Shown here in pieces: positions 12,040-25,880 of a stretch of 64,000 nt of DNA. The stretch lies in assembly GCA_034440615.1 (NCBI GenBank), contig JAOTOM010005154.1, positions 840,001 through 904,000 of the forward strand, written 5' to 3'. The notes under the pieces were generated by a model that worked only from the letters and a program-made list of their open reading frames with translations, did no database searches and was not told the DNA's origin. This stretch comes from Ashinkailepas kermadecensis (Eukaryota; Arthropoda; Thecostraca; Neolepadidae). The first letter of the stretch is position 1. The number at the start of each line of letters is the position of its first letter. The position numbers and the translations under genes were made by a program.

Positions 12040-12640
12040 GGCCATCAGACGTCCGGACATCGGTCACCGGACATCCGGACACCGGCAACAGACATCCGCA
12101 CACCGGTCAACAGACATCCAGACAGTGGTCAACAGACATCCAGACAGTGGTCAGCAGACATCCAGACAGTGGTCAACAGATATCCGGACACCGGTCACCG
12201 GACACCACGGATACAGGTCAACAGACTCCGGACACCGGTCAACAGACACCACGGATACAGGTCAACAGACTCCGGACACCGGTCAACAGACATCCATACA
12301 GAGGTCAACAGACATCCAGACAGAGATAACCAGACATCCAGACAGAGGTCACCAGACACCCGGACACCAGTGACAAGACATCTCGACGACAGGAGTCACC
12401 AGACGTTCAAACATGGGTCATCAGTTGGCCAGGCAGGTGTCGTCAGACGTCCAGACACCGACCACCAGATATCCAGACACAAACAATCAGATATCCAGAC
12501 AGAAGTCACCAGACATATAGCCAGGAATCATCGCACGTCAAAACAGGAGTCACCAGACGTCCGGACAGAGGTCACCATACATCCGAACAAGAATCATCGT
12601 ACATCCACACAAAAGTAATGGGACGTTCAGACAAGGGATA
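12040..12640. repeat. About 22-bp minisatellite, degenerate toward its right end
   Basis: Units of the type ACATCCAGACAGTGGTCAAC recur at 21-24 bp, as perfect neighbours near 12092-12180 and as diverged copies (ACATCCGGACACCGGTCA, ACATCCAAACA) farther right. It sits immediately upstream of the exon D acceptor in transcript order. Confidence 0.9.
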
Positions 12641-12905
12641 ACACACATCCAGACTCCGGGCACCGGACACCCAGACAGTCGTCAGACGTCCAGACAGGAG
12701 TCACCAGACGACAAAACAGGGTGACTACAGCTCAGGACAGTGGTAACCAACTTCGAAACACGGGCCGCAGCGGTATCGGCTCATACATACAGGCCAGCCT
12801 TCATATGCACATGCAGCTCCTGCAGGATGCACCTAATGTGATTCGGTCTAAATGGCCTCATAGGTAGAATCACGGCTATGGTTTATTTATAGGAGACTGG
12901 TTTTT

Positions 12906-13107
12906 GCAAATAGAATAGAATATAATAGAATAGAATAGAATAGAATAGAATATAATAGAATATAATAGAATAGAATATAATATAATATAATAGAATAGAA
13001 TAGAATATAATATAATAGAATATAATAGAATATAATAGAATATAATAGAATCGAATAGAATAGAATATAATACAATATAATAGAATAGGATATAATAGAA
13101 TAGGCTT
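12906..13107. repeat. Pentanucleotide microsatellite (TAGAA/TATAA)
   Basis: Alternating AATAG and AATAT pentamers run for about 200 bp with few interruptions. Confidence 0.95.
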
Positions 13108-13637
13108 ATTTTATTCGTCCTCAGGTCTAAATAAATGATATAAGAAAAATAAGTTTAGACATCTGTCCTTGTGCTCTAGTACCACACTTGCTGGCCCACC
13201 CAACAATAGTGAGGCACAGCTGTCCCAGCACCAGCGCCTGAGCCGTCCCAGCACCCGTCCCAGCACCAGCAACTGAGCCGTGCCAAATCACAATCTACGT
13301 TGTAATCGGTCAACAGCATCCAACCTGAAGCTCAATCACGCCTGACAGAATCCACATTGTAATCGGTCAACAGCATCCAACCGTGGTGCTCAATCACGCC
13401 TCAATCATGCCTTGAGCAAGCATATCTGCCGGCTGACATCAGTATGCGCACAATCGTCTTAGCGCCGGTCTTCCACCGTTTCTCTTTTTCCGTTGTCGAT
13501 GCACCGCCTGAGCGACAGCCTCTGGGTGCAGCGGAGGGGCCCATCCAGCCGGCAGCCGGCAGCCACTGGATGCAGCGGAGAGGGCCCATCCGGCCGGCAG
13601 CCACTGGGTGCAGCGGAGGGGGCCCATCCGGCCGGCA
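13108..13637. other. Non-coding stretch with a 58-bp direct duplication
   Basis: The phrase TGTAATCGGTCAACAGCATC occurs at 13301 and 13359, marking a two-copy 58-bp duplication. From about 13500 a degenerate GC-rich repeat (CTGGATGCAGCGGAGAGGGC) leads into the 33-bp array. No gene is supported. Confidence 0.6.
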
Positions 13638-13935
13638 GCTGGCAGCCGTGCAGTGTGTGGCGGCCACACCGCCGGCAGCCGTGCAGTGTGTGGCGGCCAC
13701 ACCGCCGGCAGCCGTGCAGTGTGTGGCGGCCACACCGCCGGCAGCCGTGCAGTGTGTGGCGGCCACACCGCCGGCAGCCGTGCAGTGTGTGGCGGCCACA
13801 CCGCCGGCAGCCGTGCAGTGTGTGGCGGCCACACCGCCGGCAGCCGTGCAGTGTGTGGCGGCCACACCGCCGGCAGCCGTGCAGTGTGTGGCGGCCACAC
13901 CGCCGGCAGCCGTGCAGTGTGTGGAGGCTGCCCTG
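13638..13935. repeat. 33-bp tandem repeat, 9 copies
   Basis: Nearly identical units of GCCGTGCAGTGTGTGGCGGC plus CACACCGCCGGCA. The unit is a multiple of three, so it stays open on both strands. Confidence 0.95.
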
Positions 13936-14006
13936 TCCACCGCACGTGATGTGGGGGCAACAATCGAGTCGAAAGTAGACGGCGAGCATGTGGCGTGGTC
14001 TTGCAG

Positions 14007-15725
14007 GCGGACCCGATCACACAGGGTGGGTGGTACTGTCAGGAAGCGGACCCGATCACACAGGGTGGGTGGTGCTGCCAGCAGGCTGACCCGACCACAC
14101 AGGGTGGCTGGTACTGTCGGGAGGCGGACCCGACCACACGGGGTGGGTGGTACTGTCGGGAGGCGGACCCGATCACACAGGGTGGGTGGTACTGTCGGGA
14201 GGCGGACCCGACCACACGGGGTGGGTGGTGCTGCCAGCAGGCTGACCCGACCACACGGGGTGGGTGGTACTGTCGGGAGGCGGACCCGACCACACGGGGT
14301 GGGTGGTACTGTCGGGAGGCGGACCCGACCACACGGGGTGGGTGGTGCTGCCAGCAGGCTGACCCGACCACACGGGGTGGGTGGTACTGTCGGGAGGCGG
14401 ACCCGACCACACGGGGTGGGTGGTACTGTCGGGAGGCGGACCCGATCACACGGGGTGGGTGGTACTGTCGGGAGGCGGACCCGACCACACGGGGTGGGTG
14501 GTACTGTCGGGAGGCGGACCCGACCACACAGGGTGGCTGGTACTGTCGGCAGGCGGAGCCGATCACACGGGGTAGGTGGTACTGTCGGGAGGCGGACCCG
14601 ACCACACAGGGTGGCTGGTACTGTCGGCAGGTGGACCCGACCACACAGGGTGGGTGGTGCTGTCGGCAGGCGGACCCGACCACACAGGGTGGCTGGTACT
14701 GTCGGGAGGCGGACCCGACCACACAGGGTGGGTGGTACTGTCGGCAGGCGGACCCGATCACACGGGGTGGGTGGTACTGTCGGCAGGCGGACCCGACCAC
14801 ACAGGGTGGGTGGTACTGTCGGCAGGCGGAGCCGATCACACGGGGTGGGTGGTACTGTCGGGAGGCGGACCCGACCACACGGGGTAGGTGGTACTGTCGG
14901 GAGGCGGACCCGATCACACGGGGTGGGTGGTACTGTCGGGAGGCGGACCCGACCACACGGGGTGGGTGGTACTGTCGGGAGGCGGACCCGACCACACAGG
15001 GTGGGTGGTACTGTCGGGAGGCGGACCCGATCACACGGGGTGGGTGGTACTGTCTGCAGGTGGACCCGACCACACGGGGTGGGTGGTACTGTCGGGAGGC
15101 GGACCCGACCACACGGGGTAGGTGGTACTGTCGGGAGGCGGACCCGATCACACGGGGTGGGTGGTACTGTCGGGAGGCGGACCCGACCACACGGGGTAGG
15201 TGGTACTGTCGGGAGGCGGACCCGACCACACAGGGTGGGTGGTACTGTCGGGAGGCGGACCCGATCACACAGGGTGGGTGGTACTGTCGGCAGGCGGACC
15301 CGATCACACGGGGTGGGTGGTACTGTCGGGAGGCGGACCCGACCACACAGGGTGGGTGGTACTGTCGGGAGGCGGACCCGACCACACGGGGTGGGTGGTA
15401 CTGTCGGGAGGCGGACCCGATCACACGGGGTGGGTGGTACTGTCGGGAGGCGGACCCGACCACACAGGGTGGGTGGTACTGTCGGGAGGCGGACCCGACC
15501 ACACAGGGTGGGTGGTACTGTCGGGAGGCGGACCCGACCACACAGGGTGGGTGGTACTGTCGGGAGGCGGACCCGATCACACGGGGTGGGTGGTACTGTC
15601 GGGAGGCGGACCCGACCACACAGGGTGGGTGGTACTGTCGGCAGGTGGACCCGATCACACGGGGTGGGTGGTGCTGTTAGCAGGCGGACCCGACCACACG
15701 GGGTGGGTGGTACTGTCGGGAGGCC
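14007..15725. repeat. 39-bp tandem repeat, about 44 copies
   Basis: The unit is GGCGGACCCGACCACACGGG plus GTGGGTGGTACTGTCGGGA. Variation is limited to a few alternating sites (GACC or GATC, CACGG or CACAG, GGGA or GGCA). Frames of 772 and 777 codons stay open on the plus and minus strands through this and the neighbouring 33-bp array. Because both units are multiples of three and GC-rich, this does not itself show coding. Confidence 0.95.
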
Positions 15726-16869
15726 GAGCGGCACCGACGACCGCAGAGATCACAATCTATAGGGAGTCGGGCACTCTTCAGATCTAAGCCGCCGTAGCCA
15801 CCCACTGAACCTGTTCTGTGTGGTATGAGCACACGAGCAGAGGAAACTTGGTTTCGAAGTGGCTTAAATCCGGCGAAAATCTCTTTTTAGTAAGTTGGCC
15901 GCAGCAAGCGCACCTTGAGACTCGTGTGACCCTGCGGAAGTTGCACTAGGCTTGATGAGGGGTGCGTTACATATAATGGACGATCGAGTCACCCAGCAAT
16001 TTTCAATCTGAACAACTAGGTCGTGGAAGCACATTGAATTACAGCGACATTGAACACGCCAGAACCCACCGCTGAATAAATTTCGCAAAGCGTCTGCACG
16101 ACTTTGACTGGTTTGGTCTGCCGCGTGAATCCATCAGCACCTGCTCGGGCAGTCGACGCACCATGAGCCACTGCCAGCTGCACCTGCAGCACCTGTAGTT
16201 GCCATGGCTACCGACTGGAACCGTTCGCTGGTGACGTCACACTGTCACATGATCTCGTGCAAACGTCCACCGGTCACCAGGATAATACACGCGCGGAAAA
16301 TGGCTTCCGCTTCCCGGTCGCACGAATCGAATTTACTACGTTCATGGTGGTAGCATGCATCGGGGTCCACAATGGTTGGCCTGACAATCCTCCACATTTC
16401 ACAAGGATATGTGCTGGCTGAATGTTTGGGCGCAGTGCCTCCTTGCAGCCGACACTGGCCGACCCGCCGCCTCAATGATTGCGCTAAGTGCACGACGCCT
16501 GCGTCTCTTCTCTGTGAAGTACGGCGCCGGATCTGTGGAAATCCCTGCATGAGCAAGCCTTGCACACCTGCCGCGGCTGAGCCTCTCGGCAGCTTCATTC
16601 AGCGCTACCACTGGCAGGCGTTTCACCACCACCTCTGCCTCCCCCGCAACACTCCTCAGTCGCCACAAGGAAGGCCCTGAAGCGCCCTGAAGCGGCAGCC
16701 AGTGGCCACAGCTGGGTTCAACTGGGGTCAACTGGGGTCAGTCAGTGGCAGCAGCTGGGATCAACTGGGGTCAGCAAGTGGCCACAGTTTGTGACGCGAA
16801 ACCAGTGGCACCTCGTGAAGGGGAGGGGGCTGCCGTTTGGGCTGCACAACCGCTAAACTGCCCCGTCAC
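15726..16869. other. Non-coding stretch, no gene seen
   Basis: Open frames of about 100 codons overlap on both strands at 16245-16730, but none has a recognisable motif or splice structure. A short CAACTGGGGTCA repeat lies at 16705-16775. Confidence 0.45.
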
Positions 16870-17130
16870 CACCGAGCGTGGGCCGGCCGTCGGCCAGGTG
16901 GGCTATGGTCCCACCACCATGCCCCCGCCCCCGCCGGTGTTGGTCGGCCGGCGGCCAGGTGGGCTATAGTCCCACCACCCTGCCCCCGCCACCACCACCA
17001 CCGAGCGTGGGCCGGCCGGCGGCCAGGCGGACTATAGGCCCACCACCCTGCCCCCGCCACCACCGAGCGTGGGCCGGCCGGCGGCCAGGCGGGCTATAGG
17101 CCCACCACCCTGCCCCCGCCACCGCCGGTG
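16870..17130. repeat. About 62-bp GC-rich tandem repeat, 4 copies
   Basis: Units begin with GAGCGTGGGCCGGCCGGCGG, for example at 17003 and 17065, and end in a CCCCCGCCACCACC tract of varying length. Confidence 0.9.
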
Positions 17131-18879
17131 TTGGCCGTGCAGCCGTGAGCCGCCAACCGGTTTTGTGAGCGGCGCCGCCCATGGATGTGCCGGCCGGCGG
17201 TGAGCTGCAGCCGGACTGAGGGCTGCGGCGCCAGCCGGGCCTCTTTGTTGCCGTCAGTGGCGAAACCACGTCACGGCACGTCACGACACGTCACGTCACG
17301 CAACGGCACGGCACGGCACGTCATGGCGGTGACGCGACTGCTCGCGTGCGAACGCACGAACGCACAGATGCGCCTGGCAGATGTGGAACGAACGGCGTAC
17401 GCTTGCAGCTAAATCATGGCAAAGGACGAAGGAAAGTCGCGCTGATCCGCCGGTCGACTGGCCGTCGAGAACGTGTGCGGTGAGTCATCCCCCCAATCCC
17501 GCGCCGTCGTCCACGGCGAAGAACTAGCACTTTTTTCTGGTTGACAGGACTGAACGACAGTGCGCTACAAATTCCACAGGGTCCCGATCCGTGAGCATTT
17601 CCATGTACTCCAGCGTTCGTCCGTGGGGCCAGATTAAATTCGAGAGGGATGGAAGCATTTCAAGTTTCATCTTTGCACGGCACATCCATAATCGTATTGC
17701 TGTATGCAAATGGGCTAAGGTAGAGAACAGTCCCGGCCTGCTTCATGCAATGCGCTCAAACGTGACGCGGAGCCAAATTACCAGTATTCAGTAATTATTA
17801 GTTTGCAATCATCACCTATGCCTTCCGACTCGTGCCTGTAGAATCGCGAGATCGGTGACCCGACTGGTGTTCGCCGACTGAGAACAGCCGTCAGCTGACC
17901 CCCCCCCCCCCACCAGCGGTCGGCGTCCAAGGCCGCGCTGCCGCCGACTGACCGCGAGACGACGCGAGCACACCAGACCGCGGCGTCCGGCCGGCGCGGT
18001 CAGCTGACTCGGATGACGTCACCGCGGGCGGCCGGCGTGGGCGGCGGCGCCTCTCGTCACGGCGCTCTCTCCGCCTCGTCACGTCCGTGATCGGTCGGGC
18101 CGGTGCCAGGCCGGCTGTCTGTCTGCTCGGCGGCGGCGCGACTGCAGCGCGTCACGCGCCACCGGTCGCCGGCCACCTCTGGACACGGGTCGTGTCGCAC
18201 ATGTGGCCGATGCCCGGTGACGTCATGTGGCCGGGCGGTGGTGCGGAGAACGCGGCAGGATTGGGGCGATGACGGAGGCGGCGCCGACGACCGGCATTTC
18301 CTGCCAACGCTGAGCTATCGGGCCAGTCGACACGGCACAGCCATTGGCGGAGGTCAGCAGTGCAGAGTTAGGCGAACCGCGTGACGGTTCGTGAGTCAGC
18401 TGTCTGAAGTCAGCTGTCTGCAGTCAGCTGTCTACAGTCAGCTCTCTGTTCAGTCACTGTGTTGTTGTCAGGCGTAACCGGTCTGATACCCGTCCGCTCA
18501 AAATTGGCAATTCCCACGAAATCTTAACAACTGAATCAGCAGATGCAGCCTATAACTGGGACCGCCCCAGTTTCAATGATTTCAACCGCAGTAGAGCTAC
18601 CCTAACGTGCGCTCTCCAGGTCACTGAGGGTCGGCTCAGTGTGCAAGACACGACTTGACCGCGAGGTCACCTCATGCTCTGTATGGCTACCTCCAATCGT
18701 GCTGACATCGGGTCTCCTCTTGGAACTGTTGCAAGCACAGCTTAATCAAACCCTGGATCGGAACAACGTGAAATTGGCCTGTCCGGGTGAGCTACGACCC
18801 AGCGCGAACACTGCACAGCGGCCAGCTGTGCTGCCGACAGCCGTCGGATTCGCCATCGCCGGGCTGGTGGTAGCTGATG
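17131..18879. other. GC-rich stretch, no gene supported
   Basis: CpG-rich segments at 17131-17480 and 17880-18400 flank an AT-richer part. A GTGAGT donor-like site lies near 17479 (plus), preceded by an ATG with a short frame that stops at once. There is a C tract at about 17898-17910, and CGTCACG-like short repeats at 17270-17325. Promoter function is possible but not shown. Confidence 0.4.
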
Positions 18880-19165
18880 GTCAGCAGTTCTGATGTAGCC
18901 GGTGGGACCTGATGATCAGCAGTTCCGATGTAGCCGGTGGGACCTGATGATCAGCAGGTCCGATGTAGCCGGTGGGAGCTGTTGACCAGCCATGGTGAGA
19001 TTATCAGCCACAGCTAGATGATCAGCCATGGCGAGATTATCAGTCATGACGAGATTATCAGTCATGACGAGATTACCAGCCATGACGAGATTATCAGCCA
19101 TGACGAGATTAGCAGACATGACGAGGTTATCAGCCATGACGAGATTATCAGCCATGACAAGTTCG
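18880..19165. repeat. 37-bp repeat (3 copies) followed by an 18-bp repeat (about 9 copies)
   Basis: The first part repeats GATGTAGCCGGTGGGACCTG at 37-bp spacing. The second repeats AGCCATGACGAGATTATC at 18-bp spacing. Confidence 0.9.
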
Positions 19166-21124
19166 GCTAGATATGATGAGCTACTGATGATAAGTGTACT
19201 TTGCCGTGCAAGAGTGAGTAATCGCATCTGCAATCGCTAGAGACGTAACCAGATTTGACCTCGCGCATAATGAACGCCGCGGAATCCGCCAGCAAGGAAT
19301 GGAGAAAGCTGGATGGTGGGAGCAGTTCTCCGTGAACTTTTTGTGAGCTTTTTCTCAGCCATTAATCCCTTGACGTAATGGTGCATGGACGCTGATTGGG
19401 AAATCGAAAAGGACTTCGCGCCTACTAATTATGATGCTCCTTCTGCCGGTGTTAATTGGTCCCGAGCGTGAGTGATCGTACACTGGCCGTGCCGGGCGTG
19501 GTCAACAGCGCCAGCGCTAGCCAGACTCGCGGGGCTTGACGAGCTGTGCAGGATATGCTCACCGATCAGCATCACCACGCTCGTGTCGTCACATTGGACG
19601 TGGTCACTGGTCGGCCTGCTGTCAGCTGTCGCGTGACCGAGTGAAGGGCGGGTCCTCGGAGAGGCGCGATCCCTCCGAATAAGGTGTTGCGAATGACACC
19701 CGGCGCAAGTGCACCCACCCGGCTGCCGGCTGGCGGTGCCCCAGCTACGTCACTTGATGATTCGACGTGTGGGTGCCGCTATCTCGCACATCGTCGGATT
19801 CGGGCGAGAAAAGAATGCCCGCCAAGCCAGCCGAGATTACTGAGTCGCTATGTCACACCGTTAGCGGTGTTGTCAAGCCGGGGCTTATCGTGTAGGAGCC
19901 CGGCAGCCGAGGAGATTGTCGCCAAGTTCGTCCAGCTGGTGGCTAACACCCCCGCTGTGCTTACAGCGAAATTATGTATCGTCGACATCAACGGTGGGAA
20001 CCAGCTCACCAAATATAGCCGCTGTCGAGGTGAGCACGTGGTACATACACGTTGACCATGATGACGTTGCGACATCCTTCCCGGTTTCAGTAATCCAGTA
20101 ATCCGTCCCAGCATTAAACGGCGGCCAGTCAGCAGCTATACAGGGATGTGTCTACCGAGCACAGCATGAGATGACTATACGGGGCAGGGGAGGAGGCACG
20201 TATGCCTTCGGTATTGCCGGTGCAACACCAATCAAAGTAGTGGTATTGCCATGCAACACAAGTATTTGTATTGACCTCCTAGTTGCCACCCGATACTGCC
20301 ACTGATCCCTTGAATTGACAGAGGACGCCAGACGCCTTTTAAGAAAATACTCAAGTGTGGTTGAGTACATTTCAGAGTACATCAAGCTTTTTCGTCGGTG
20401 GGGTCTCCCGTGCATTTAGTCATGCTAATGCAACAACAATAATTATTAAAGCTGAGCGTTAGGTGTACGACATTGTATGAAATAAATGAGTTTGAAGTAT
20501 ATGTTGGCAACACCAATTATTATGCGAAGCCTCCACCTATGATATGGGGTATAGGCTCAGCCATTTTATGCACGGAGGCGGATTTTGACTGCGTCATAGC
20601 AGTTTAAGTCTTAGCCGTTGAGCTAGAAGCGAACTTAGTTTTAATTGCGTTGTGTTATTTCCAATGGCCGATCCATGGATAATTGGGGTAATGTGCCCCC
20701 ATAATAGGCATGTGGCACCCCTTCGAATACAAAATGTCGTCTCTCCAGGAGGCTCGACCCCCCCCCCCCCACACTCTCATCAAGTTACTCAGCGATGGCG
20801 CCCTCCCCAGATAAAAATGACGCCTATTCAGAACAAGTGCCCCCAATCAAAATTCCTGGATCCGCTCCTGGCTGTTCCTGATTGAGCTGAAATTGAACGG
20901 AAATTTAGCTTGACCTAAGCAGGAGTGATCAGAATTTAAATCGGAGTTGAGCTGGCAGGAATGACATCAGGCATCCACACATACCACAATCAACTAGGTG
21001 CATCAACAATGCATTGGCTTGCCTGGTGCATAATGCCAGCATGGTGACGGATATGGGTAGGGTGGGGCAGTAGCAAGGGGGCGGAGGCGCCATGAGGGAG
21101 CGTAATAGCACAGCGTGCTTGCGT
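19166..21124. other. Non-coding stretch, no gene seen
   Basis: No supported gene. There is a 13-base C tract near 20758, and a CTGGATCCGCTCCTGG phrase near 20868 resembles GGATCCGC phrases near 44450 and 60795. This may mark an unidentified dispersed repeat. Confidence 0.4.
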
Positions 21125-21855
21125 GCACTGGTTGCCGTCCAGGCTCGCACAGATGACAATCTGTCTTGGTGCATGTGCAGAGGTTACGCCAAGGCCCGCA
21201 CAGATGACAATCTGTCTTGGTGCACGTGCAGTGGTTGCCGTCAAGGCTCGCGCAGATGACAATCTATCTCGGTGCATGTGCAGAGGTTGCGCCAAGGCCC
21301 GCACAGATGACAATCTGTCTTGGTGCACGTGCAGTGGTTCCCGTCAAGGCTCGCGCAGATGACAATCTGTCTTGGTGCATGTGCAGAGGTTACGCCAAGG
21401 CCCGCACAGATGACAATCTGTCTTGGTGCACGTGCAGTGGTTGCCGTCAAGGCTCGCGCAGATGACAATCTATCTTGGTGCATGTGCAGAGGTTGCGCCA
21501 AGGCCCGCACAGATGACAATCTGTCTTGCTGCACGTGCAGTGGTTCCCGTCAAGGCTCGCGCAGATGACAATCTATCTCGGTGCATGTGCAGAGGTTGCG
21601 CCAAGGCCCGCACAGATGACAATCTGTCTTGGTGCACGTGCAGTGGTTCCCGTCAAGGCTCGCGCAGATGACAATCTGTCTTGGTGCATGTGCAGAGGTT
21701 ACGCCAAGGCCCGCACAGATGACAATCTGTCTTGGTGCACGTGCAGTGGTTCCCGTCAAGACTCGCGCAGATGACAATCTGTCCTGGTGCATGTGCAGTG
21801 GTTGCTGTCCAGGCCCGCACATGTGACAAGCTGTCTTGGTGCATGTGCAGTGGCT
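21125..21855. repeat. Higher-order 103-bp repeat made of two about 51-bp subunits, 7 copies
   Basis: Each subunit contains CAGATGACAATCTGTCTTGG. Alternate subunits carry CATGTGCAGAGGTTRCGCCA or CACGTGCAGTGGTTSCCGTC, so the real unit is the 103-bp dimer. Frames restart exactly every 103 bases from 21217 to 21629. Confidence 0.95.
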
Positions 21856-23035
21856 GAGCGGCGAGTCTCGCACCGTAACGCAGAGCAGCACTTGACTGTG
21901 GTCACCACACGACTTGACGCCGTCCGGGGCGCAGGCGCCGTGGTGCGCTGCTTCCGAGCGACGTTGAAGTCTCCGCGGCCGGATGGACGGCCGGCAGTGT
22001 TAGTCTCGTGTGCACTGCTGCAGTCTACATGAGCCAGGCTCGACTGTGGTGCTACGTGGGTGTTCCTAGCTCGTGTCTCCCGCCATCAGCCGGGACCGAA
22101 ACCACACCAGCCAGGCGTGGTGTCATTATATCACGTACGTTATGTGTTATATGGAGTTGTTTTGGCACCGATACGAGCATCAACTGAACATCTCGGCAGC
22201 ACTGACGTAGATGCAGGTGCTTCACATGGTCAAATATTACAATATAAATCCCACAGCTATATTAAGGGCAGATTTTTCGGGCAGAAGAAGGGATAAGAGA
22301 GGGGGAGAAGTGTCTCATATCCTCATCACTATCTTCGCTAGTGAGGTGCTCATGTAAAGGGTGCTTTATTCCTTTCGTATGACTACACGACGTGTCTTTA
22401 ACTTAATTACTACATTGAGGAATTGTGATGAGAGATTAAACACTATTCAGTTCCATTGGCACACAAGTTCCTGAAGTATGCACGTATCATCCAGTGCTCT
22501 TAAATGACGTCTAAGCATTAAGTACGGACTTTATCGATGCATTTCTAGTGTTGCCCAGCTTTTTGGCATGACTGCAAGCTTAAATATCTAAATGCTCTTG
22601 CAAGAAACAAGTCATAGGACAAAACAAAACGATGCTAGTGTTTTCATCATAGACTAATGCAAAACCATGCAAATAGCATCGTGCATTCAAGGGCCTTTAT
22701 CTATGAACGTAATCAGAAGAGTCTGTCTTTCTGTCTTCTGATTACCAAGCTTCGATACAAGCCCGCGGCAGAACATATGACGTCATCTCCATCGTTTTTG
22801 TTTGTTTGTTCGAGACAAGGAAAAGAAGGTCGATTTTTTAAAAAATAATGTTTTATGTATTTTTTTTGGTTTTTTAAATTATTATTATTTCTTTCTTTTT
22901 TCTTATTTATTTATGATATTTTATTTTAATATTTTATTTTATTTTCTTGTCCACGATCAGCCGTGTATTATCTCGAGCTTTAATATACCTCAGTAACCGT
23001 TCTCATGCGTTCGCCCAGTTTGTCCCAGCACTGAC
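21856..23035. other. Intron-like stretch
   Basis: No gene is seen. T-rich sequence at 22800-22950 lies downstream of the exon C donor in transcript order. Confidence 0.4.
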
Positions 23036-23197
23036 CTCGTTGCTGAAGTCTCCCAGATGGTGCACCTCCTCCTCCTCCAGCACATCATCCTTCTGCTCGT
23101 GTGTGTTGGTGATGTTGGTGAAGCGCTCGGAGACGACGGCGCCGCCGGGCACCGGCACGAAGCCCTCCGGCACGCGGCCGTCGCCGTTCTTGCGGTG
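23036..23197 (-). CDS. Coding exon, 162 bp, unrecognised charged protein (exon C)
   Basis: The minus-strand frame encodes a dense hydrophilic peptide with VPEGFVPVPGGAVVSERF, a Thr/Asn stretch, and an acidic run (DDVLEEEEVHHLGDFSNE) ending at the donor. The donor is GAG then GTCAGT (GT at 23035-23034). The acceptor used here is CTGATCGGCAG (AG at 23199-23198), giving 54 codons in phase 0. An upstream AG (CATCGACAG, exon start 23230) would give 65 codons, also phase 0, so the left boundary is uncertain; neither acceptor has a strong pyrimidine tract. The phases match exon B and the 719-codon exon on its upstream side and exon D downstream. The frame closes soon after the donor, which supports splicing there. 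The family is not recognised. Confidence 0.72.
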
Positions 23198-24494
23198 CTG
23201 CCGATCAGAGTGTGCCGCATGAGCTGGCAGCTGTCGATGACGCTACACGGAGTGGTGCTCGTGCTTACAGGGTCACCGGACAACATGTCGATCTGTTTTG
23301 GGCGCTAAATGACCTACCCTGGTCGATGCGCCCAGAACCCTATTTTAGAAAAGGTCAAAATATCGACACGCTAAACATCGACCACAAAATATCAACGAGC
23401 AGAATGTCGCATGCTGAATATCGAACGCAAAATATCTACCCAACGGAAAATCGACTCCGCAATATACCGACATGCAAAATATTGATACGCTACATATCAA
23501 CCGCAAAATATCGACTCGCAGAATATCCAAAATATCGACAAATTAAACATGGATTTCTAAAAATATCGAAACCGGAAAATATTGACACAAGATCTCGGCA
23601 ACAATAATATAGACTATTTATTAACCCTCGCACAGTGGGTGGGGGTGGGGAGGGGGGCATTCACGTATTCCTCTCGATTATAAAAAAACTATTGCATACA
23701 ACTTTGTCTTCATACCGTTGCCAATGGCTACTCATTTGTCCATTGCACGTGAATTGACACCGTGCCCATTACTCTACGATTACATTTTGCCAACTTATGA
23801 GCCGAGCAGTGTGGCCATGACATTTTCGGTCTCCCGCCTCCGTGGCCGTGGCCACCTCCGTTGCTCCGCCCGCCTCCGTTGTCACGTCCGCCTACGTGGC
23901 TACGCCCTCCTCCGTGGCCGCGCTAGCTGCCGGCCGGCCGATCAGTCGTTCACTAATCACATGCGAAGGTTTTTGTTTATCATCGAGTCAGCAACCGCAA
24001 CTATGATCTCATTCATGCTGCATGACGTGATGCTATTGATCAATCGATCAATTGATGCATGCTAATACATCGTGCGATTTCGGCCGAGGCTAAAATTAGC
24101 GGTGGCCTAGTTTGATCTAATTTGTGATCTTTGTATTGAAGATATCTCGCTCATGCCGCGCAGCATGAGCCCCCCCCCACAGTAACCGCCGCAAAGCTTC
24201 ACAGCAATCCGATCCATAGAACTTGAGTTAATGGGAGGGGAGGGGCACCTGGCTCCCTCCCCCAGCCGTGGTCGTGATTGTGTGACCGTGATCGTGTCGT
24301 GATTGGCGCCAAACACCTGCCGTGAGAGGATCTGGCGGAGATTGAGCAGGCCCAATTTACATCTTTAGCCAAGCCGTCTGGCTGGGTCCGCCAATGCGTG
24401 TGTGGAATGTGTTGGCAGAAGTCGTCACAGCACCATTTAGACATCACCAATATTCATGGAATCACCAGCGGAGACAATCTCCATCGACAGGTGA
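23198..24494. other. Intron-like stretch with degenerate 18-bp repeats at 23350-23600
   Basis: The 23350-23600 part repeats phrases of the type CGCAAAATATCGAC at about 18 bp with much divergence. A short GC-rich repeat (CTCCGTGGCCGTGGCCACC) lies at 23840-23930. No gene is seen. Confidence 0.6.
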
Positions 24495-25880
<1,386 letters not shown>

